DNA from: Metellina segmentata
Taxonomy: Eukaryota > Arthropoda > Arachnida > Araneae > Tetragnathidae
Length of the DNA stretch: 64,000 bases
NCBI GenBank assembly: GCA_947359465.1
Contig: OX375878.1
Location: forward strand, 79,339,627 to 79,403,626
Reading direction: 5' to 3'
The position numbers and the translations under genes are program-made. The stretch's first letter is position 1, and each line of letters begins with the position of its first letter. Below, piece by piece: positions 53,701 to 62,700 of the stretch. The notes under the pieces were generated by a model, which made no database searches, had not been told where the DNA came from, and was given only the letters and a program-made list of their open reading frames with translations.

Positions 53701-56700
53701 TTGGTGTTATTTAACTTCCTTAAAATTATTTGTTAATTTTGATAATAATTTTATAACAATTGTCTGTTAACCTTTCACCTATTCTATAATCTGTTACTTG
53801 TCTTTTAGACTGGAATGCCGTGTAACAGGAACACCAAAACCCAAAGTTACTTGGTATAAATCTGGAAAAGTTCTTAAGCATAATCCAAATTATCAATTAT
53901 TCTATGAGCCAACTGGAAAATGCACTCTCACAATTACACGCTGTACTGAAGAAGATACTACTGAGTTCAGCTGTGAAGCTCAAAATAGAAATGGAGTTGA
54001 TCTAACTACATCCAAAGTTACAGTTACAGGTTGAAAAATTTAACTGTCTTGTTGAAATAATTCTGTATAGACTTTATATGGTAACTTTACGTTTAAAGCA
54101 GATGTGTTATTATTTTGATGTTTTATAATTTACATTTAAACATGGAATTTGTTTATATATATATTGATGATTTGTATTCATGACTCAATTAAAAATTATT
54201 CCTTACTTTATAGGGCAGTGCTTTCACATCTTTAAGATTTAGTGTTCAAGTATTGTTAGTTCAAATATACAGTTAGCTCATCTATTTGAACAAAAATCGC
54301 GTAAATGCTACAGGTCTGAGTTGTTAGGCCTTAAGATTAAATTGTGTTTCTTTTTTATTATTTTGCAAAATATTTCATTAAAAAAATTGTTTCCAAATGC
54401 TCTAGGTTATAAGAAGCATGCAGATCTTTTAAAACACATTTCTTTATCCTAAAACAATATGTATATGTTTTCACAGAATACAAACCTAGGAAACCCGACT
54501 GGGTTATTGAAATGGAAACTCAAAAGAAAATTCAAGGTGAGTTTTCAATGTCTTTCTTCCTTATCAAACAGTTTTAATCGGGTTTGCATGGGGATAGAAA
54601 ATTACATATGCTTATGAAATTTTCAGATTACTTTTAGCTTATTCCAAGGTTTTTCTTTTCAAAATTTATCAAAACAATGATCTATCAATTGAAATAATAA
54701 TTAGTCTAAAAATGTACTAAAGTAAAAATATTTTTGAAAAAAAATTATTCGATTTTTTTAAAACTGAGTAGTGTTTATGTTTTCAAGGTTGTATGTTATT
54801 AAATTTTAAAACCTACATAAAAGTATAACAGTTTAAAATCTTGTAAGTTACACACATGTATACCATACATCTACATGTATACCATAAGTCGTTACACACA
54901 CGTATACCATACATCTAATTTAGTAAAAATGCACAAAGTGCTCTTGATGCTACAACATAAGAACAATCTACAGCAAATGGAGGGCTATAAAGGAAATTGT
55001 AACTATCTCAATGTGTAATTTCAATAAATATTCTATAAGGATTCAGTACATTGTCAAAATTCCGTTTTAATAAGTTTATATTTGCTGACCTTTTCTATTA
55101 GTTTAACTTTAATTTGTACAATTTTAAACTTCTATGTGCATTAAGGTACTAAAAGAGACACAAAATGTTACCTTAATAAAATTGTACGGAAATCTATACA
55201 AATGACGCATAAAAAGATAATCGAAGGAAATTAGAGAGGAGTACTTTTATAGTTTGGTCTGATTTCACAAGAAGGAAATTCATTATTTGGCACAATATAG
55301 GACACATATCACTTTTACCCTTTGAACACTAAAATCATCTAAATGTGCTATATATGTACTACTCACATTAATACCAAACACTGAAATTTCCGTGATTAGT
55401 TAGGTATTAAACCATAACATGAATAAATACTCTTGAAGTAATTTGGGTGTGAAACAATCTGTAAATAGTATGAAATTTCTAAAAATATTTTTAGATGAGC
55501 GGCCACAGTCTCCAAAGTTTGAAACACCTTTACAAGATACTTTTGTGAAGATTCCAGGGAAGAAAGTGACTATGGAGTGTATTATCAAAGGTGTACCACG
55601 GCCTCAAGTTACATGGTATCACAATGAAAAGGCAATTGATGTAACAACTGGTTACTTTACAGTATCTCATATGGAGGATCGCTCTATTTTAATCATTCTC
55701 AAAGTGACTAAGGAAGTAGAAGGACAATATACTTGCAAAGCTGTCAATGAGTTTGGAGAAGAAACATCTACAGCTTACCTTTATGTTGGGGGTAAGAAAT
55801 TTAGTGAAAATTGTTCATTCAAGCAGATCATTTTAATTCATTTCAGGCTGTATCCTAATTTCCAGGAGCAATAATTTATTGATGTTGCCATTATTTAAAA
55901 TGTAGAATATATAATTTATGAATTCAAATATCTCAACAAAATGGAGTAAAAAAAAAAATTCAAAACATGTTTTATTGCTCCCACATGAATCTTATTGTTA
56001 AATATTTCCTTCCAGTTCAGATGATCCATATACTTGTCAAGTTGAAAAAAATTGGTTTCCCATATTAGTTTAGTTGATATTATTATTGTGATGTTAAAAA
56101 TAAATTCTATGCTGGTGTATTAGCTTTCTCACTTACAATTTAAGAAAATAATGATGTAATGTAATGTGTTAAACAGGGAAGTTAGTAATGTTTGTTAGAT
56201 TAAAAGAAGTATAATTTGAACATTTAGGAAGTTTAATTCGAAATGGAATGGAGAATGACTTAATTGAAGCTCCGATTTCTTATAAAGAATTTTAGACGTT
56301 TTGCCCTGAAATTGTATTAATTTGCTGCACAAATTTTCTACTTTCGGTGTTATATTCCATTACTTCCACTGATACTTAGCTGATAGATTTAAACCGTTTG
56401 ACTATCATGTTCCAAACACTAAAGAAATTATCTTGACTCCAGATGGAATTCAAGCTATTGCCAAAAGTTACTAACTTAAATTCGTGGATTATACTATTAT
56501 TATAAATAATTTAAATAAAGAAATAAAATATATAAATTAAGCAATTTTTATGTTAAAATTTAAATGAAAGTAATTTATCCTATCTATTAATCCTGTCTCC
56601 ATGTTATGGATATTAGAATGTCTGAAAATGATATTAATTTTATTTATGTTTTCTAGTCACAAAAGAAGAACATGAAGCCGCTTTGAAAGAGCAGCCAAAG

Positions 56701-59700
56701 GAAACTGAGAAGAAACCCCAAAAACCCACTATCAAGAAAGCTGTAGAAAAGACAGCGACTCTTCACCGCACTAGGGAATTTAAGGAGATAAAGGGTGTCA
56801 CAGAAACAGCAGAGACTACTTTACGTACTCAGGAACATGTTCAAGTGCAAGAGATTACTGCACAGGAGGAACCTTTTGAAGTTGTGCCTTCACCAAAACC
56901 ACAACTGGAGACTGCAGAGGTAATGAAAAATGTAGATGTGCATGATCATTCTGTAAATGTGAAACAAGTTCCATTAGAGAATATTCCAGAACAAGTTATT
57001 TTACAGCCAGACGTAAAATCCTTTCAATCTGTAACAATGAGAGCGAATCAGGTTCAAACTCAGAGTGTTCTCGTCTCTCAGACTACTTCCATGAGAGGAT
57101 TTTCTCAACAAGATGTGTCTTTCCAAACTGTTTCTAGACAAGGCACTCAGCAAGATATATCTTTCCAAACTGTTTCTAGACAAGGCACTCAGCAAGTCTC
57201 ACAGCATTCAGAAACAATTATAAGGGAAAATGATGAAGTAAAGGGTATTGAAATTTCACTCCTGCCAAGAGACACAAAACAACAAATCATGTTTGATAGC
57301 CGAGTAGTTCCTAAACAACCAAAGGAAAGGGAAAGTATGGTAATGACTATAAAATCTAAGCCACAAGAGCCTACCTCTTATGATACAACTGCTGTTATGA
57401 CGGTCACTCAGACACAGAGATCCTTTATAAGTCAACCACAACAACCAGAGCAGCTTTCCCAGTTGGAACAGCCGATGATTCCGGAGACACCATTTGCGAT
57501 TGATACAAGAAAAGAAGTTGCTAAAGAAACAGTAACAAGGAAGATTTCAGAACAAATGCTGAAAGATAAAGAACCAGTTATTGAAATTACAGCTTTACCT
57601 TTAAGACAGAAACCAGGAATCACGTTTGAAAGTAAAGAAGTGGTAAAGCGTCCTTCAGAGAAAGAAACTATAGTTATAACCAAAGAACGAAAAACAACAA
57701 GAGTAGAAGAACAACCTCAAACTGAACAAGACCAAGTATCATATGATTCAACTTCTTTAATAACTGTCACACACAAGCAAAGTGTGCTTCCTAAGCAGCC
57801 AGAATTTTTGAAATTCAAGCAACCTGAGCAACCTAAAATTTCACCAGATATTCAGACTTGGCGAAAAACTGTTGCTCGAAAAACTGTGGAGAAAACATTG
57901 GAAAAGACAATGGAAATCAATAAAGAACCTATAGTTGAAATTACTGCTTTGCCAATTAAACCAAAGCAAGAAATAACCTACGAAAGCAAAGAAGTTTTGC
58001 AACCCAAAACAGAGCAAGAAAGCATTGTTCTTGGGGTTACATCAAAGGAAAGAGAACCAATAAAAATTGATGAAACTCCAAAGTCAGAATACATTTCTTA
58101 TGATTCCTCTTCCATGATAACTGTTACTCGTCAACAAGAGATGCGTTTCAAGAAACCTGAAGTGAAAGAAGTTATATCTCAACCTGAAGTTCCAAAAATT
58201 ATGCCTGATATCCAGACACGGAGAAAAGAAGCTGCCAGACAAACTGTGGGAAAGATACTGGAAGAAACGCTGCTGAAAGAAAAGGAACCCGTTATTGAAA
58301 TTACTGCCATGCCAATGCAACCCAAGCAAAGCATTATTTGTGAAAGCAAGGAAGTTCAAAAACCTATTTCAGAAAGAGAACAACTCATAATGAATGTTGA
58401 AAGAAAGACTAAGGAAGTAGAAGAAACTTCATTGGTTTTCAAACCTCAGCCAAAGAAAAAAGAAGTACCCAAAAAACTTATTCCTAAGGCGGAAATTGCG
58501 GATCAGAAAGTGATACAAAAACCAGAAGATAAAATGCAAATTGATTTCATCGGTAAGCAGAGAGAAATTGCCAGACAGACTGTAGGGCAAAAACTGGAAG
58601 AAACACTGCTGAAAGAGAAGGAACCTGTTATTGAAATTACTGCCATGCCAATGAAACCCAAGCAAAGTATTATTTGTGAAAGTAAGGAAGTACAAAAACC
58701 TATTTCAGAAAGAGAACAACTCATAATGAATGTTGAAGGAAAACCTAAGGAAATAATAGAAGAAACTTCGGCAGTTTTTAAACCTCAGCCAAAGCAAAAG
58801 GATGTACCCAAAAAATTTGTTCCTAAACAGGAAGTTGTAGATCAGAAAGTGATACAAAAACCAGAAGATAAAATGAAAATTGATATCAAAAGTAAACAGA
58901 AGAAAGAAGTGGCAAGACACATCATTGGCGATCACATAACTCAAGTGATCCCAAGTCCTGAAAAAGGCGTGATTCTTGAAATTACTGCTTCAGAATATAA
59001 ACCAAAGCAGGAAATAACATTTGAAAGTATTGGAACACCTAAAACAGTCAAACATAAGGAGACTATTACTGTTCACAAAACAACTCCAAAACCAAATGAA
59101 CAAGATATAACAGAAATTCTTCATTCCACGAGACAAGCTACTCAGGTTGATATAACCTCCACTGGAATAACATCAATGCAAGCTACAACATCGCATCAAG
59201 TCACTCAATCTATTACTACTTCAAAAACAGTTGAATCTCAAGAAGTCCCTCAGTTTACTAGAATAAAGTATCAACCAGCTCAAGAAATGAAACCTGAATT
59301 TATTGATTATAAGTTAAAAAAGTTACATCATGGGGAGCATCCTAAAGTCTCACAGGCAAAAATAACTGATGCACCTGACTTTGCTCAATTTCAACTGCAA
59401 CAAATTACGTTAGAACAAAAGAAACCTGAAGACACGAAACCAGAATTTGTTGATTATGCATTGAAGAAATTTTCTATTACTGAAGCTCCTGAAATTTCAA
59501 AAGCAGAGCTGTCTGAGTTGAAACCTATAAAGGTACCAAGCAAAGAAACAACAGAACAAAAGACAGTAACTACTAAATTTGGCTTGAAGAAAACCGAAAA
59601 ACATTTTATCAAGCCCAAAAAACCCCAAGAAGTAGTTCCAGTTCCAGAAACAAAGGACATTACCGTTAAAGTAACAAAACAAGTTATTCAAACAACTGTC

Positions 59701-62700
59701 AAGGAATCGCCAAAGGAAGAATCGAAACAAGTCACTGTTTCTGAGATTATTGAGAGACCTAAAGCACCAACTACAGAAGGGGAAAAAATTATATTTGAAA
59801 ACATTTCACATGTTTCAAAAGAATTTGAAGTTGTTAAGATGAAACCACTGATGTTTCAGAGAAAAGAAATTCAGCCAGAAATACCACTTTTTGCTCAAAT
59901 TCATTTACAACCTGCCAAAATTGAAAGGCGTATACAAGAGGACATTAAGCCTGAATTTGTGGACTATCAATTGAAAGCATTTACACTTGATGAAATGCCC
60001 AAACCTCTTCAAGCACAGATATCTGAGGTGCCAAAACTAAAGACTAGAAAAATTGATACTAAAGAAGAGACCAAAGAGGATGAAACTGAAACCTCTGTAA
60101 TAAAATTTGGTTTTAGAAAACCAGAAAAGCCCGTATCTCAACCAATTAAGCCTGAAAAGGAACAGCCTGAAAAAGAAAAATTTACAGATTTATCTATAGA
60201 CATAACAACGAAAGAAAAACCTGAAACGGTTGATGTTCAAAAGAAGACAAAGAAAATTATTAAAAAGAAAATTAGTAAGGACGAAGAAAATATTGAAATT
60301 GAAGTAACAAGTTTAAAAGGAAAGCAAGAGATAACAACAAAAGCTATTGAAGTAGCAAAACATTCTGCCACGCTGAAAGTTGAGAAAAGACACTTGGAAG
60401 CTAAACAGGTTTTAGATAAAGAGGAAGAAACTGAAATGCAACCAGTTAGTACAGTAATGTTAGAATTCAAGCCACAAAAGCTTATTACAATTGAAAAGAA
60501 AGCAGAAAAAGCTAAAATTGTGGATATTGAATTCTTAGAACAAGCTCAATACAAGCCTGAAATTACTCTTAAAAGTAAAGCGAAAATTGAACCTGAAATA
60601 ACTAAAATTCATGAAACTCAAACGGATTTTGAGATCTCATCTAAGCGAAGAATTGTTGAAGACCATTCTCAAGCAGCAAAAATGGTGGAAATCAAAGAGA
60701 TTCAGTTTAAACCAATGCAACCACAAATATTCGAAAGAGAAATTCAGTTATCATCAACTGCTATTGAAACTCCAGACATTGACGTGTCCCAAACTGTAAA
60801 ACAAGGCATTACATTTGAAAGTAAAGGGAAACCTGTGTTGCAGACAGAAAAAGAAATAGATATTTCTAGCTCTCAAATATCCACTGCAAACATTACCACA
60901 GGTAGAAAAGTTGTGAAGACAAAGATTACTAAAGAAACCAAAATAACCAAAGATAATGAACAAGAATTAGAGATTTCTTCCAAAAAGAGAGGAAAAGCTA
61001 TCATGGAAATTAAAAAATCTGCAGAAGCTGAAAAAACCCTATTATCATCAAAGAAAATCATTCTTCCAGAAGAAGCCTCTTTTGAAGAAATTCCTAATGT
61101 TGAAGAAGTTATTGGTCAAATAAAGCCTTTCAAGAAAGAGGAAATAACTGCAATTTCTAAAATGTCTCCAAGACAGTCATTAATAGTTTCTGAAGTAACT
61201 GATGAGCAGCGACCTGAAGAAATTATACCATCGGTACCTAAAGATGCCCATGCTAGTGTTAACTATAGAGTACAAGAGACAATTGGTATAAGCACAGTGG
61301 AATCTGTAGAGAAACCAAAAGAATTCCTACCTGGAACTCTTCCTGGTGAGGAAAAAGCAAAAACGACCATAAAAACTGAAGAATCAATTTCTATTTCTCA
61401 GATTCGAACAGAAATTAAACCCGAGGACTTCCATGTGGAAGAAAAGCCTGGTGAAAAACAAGCAGTTTTAGGCATAACTTCAAGAGAAATATGCCAAATA
61501 TCCCAAATATTGCCTGAAGAAAGACCCGATACTTTTGCTGCCGGTAAATTACCTGGGGAAGTTCATGCGGGTATTGAATGGACTACAAATAAATGTCTTA
61601 CTGTGTTAGAAACTTCCACTGAACAATCTGCTTCACTTTTACCAGATATTGTAAAACCTTCTTCTGAGTTAGCACATGTTGGTGTCTCCCAACAAGAGAG
61701 TATTGAAATTAGTCAAACAACACTGGAAGAAAAGCCTGGGCAATTTGCAGCTGGTAAATTACCTGGAGAGGTTCAAGCTGGTGTAAAATTAACTACAAGA
61801 GAATCCCTCTCTGTTTTAGAAGTATCTACTGAACAAAAATCTGAAGATCTTCTTATCCAAAAAATGCCATCTAAAGTAAAAGCACAAGTAGAACTTTCCG
61901 AACAAGAATCAGTTGAAGTTTTACTTGCTCATCCTGAAGAAGCTCCTGGTAAATTTGATGCTGGAAAATTACCTGGAGAGGTCCAGGCAGGCATTGGATG
62001 GACCACTAATAAACCTCTAGTAGTATCTGAAGTATCATTCGAACAAAAGTCGGTAAGCTTGGATTTGGAAAAGAAGCCATTAGAAGCACAGGCAAAATTA
62101 GAACTTTCACAAGTAGAATCTCTAGAAATCTTACAAACCTTGATCAATGAAAAACCAGGACAGTTTGATGCTGGTAAACTTCCAGGAGAAGTGCAGGCTG
62201 GAATACAAATGACTACTAAAGAATCATTAATTGTGTCAGATGTTTCCATTCAACATGAATCTGAGCAATTAAATGAACAAAAGCTTCCATCTTCAGTGAG
62301 TGCATCCATTGGCATTGCTCCTCAAGAATCGATAGAAGTATCTCAGACATTGTTGGAAGAACGTCCTGGTCAGTTTGCTGCTGGTAAATTGCCTGGGGAG
62401 ATTCAAGCTGATGTAAAATGGACGACAAAAAAGTCTCTATCAGTGATTGAAGTTTCAGCAGAACAGCAATCAGAAAAAATGGAAGTAGAGAAGAAGCCTT
62501 CTGAGTTAAAAGCATTAGTTGAAGTTACTCAGCAAGAACCTATAGAAATTTCTCAAATGCTACCTGATGAGAAACCTGATCATTTTGCAGCTGGAAAGTT
62601 ACCTGGTGAAGTGCATGCTGGTGTTAAAATAACCACTAAGGAAAGTTTATCTGTTTCTGAAGTTTCTACTCAACAAATGTCAGAAACTATGGCAGATCAA

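Noticed and set aside
53798..53808. Alternative start of the Ig21 second exon with MSF before LECR
   Set aside because: These bases are the polypyrimidine tract and AG of the intron; splicing at 53809 joins 50305 in frame to give R-LECRVTG.
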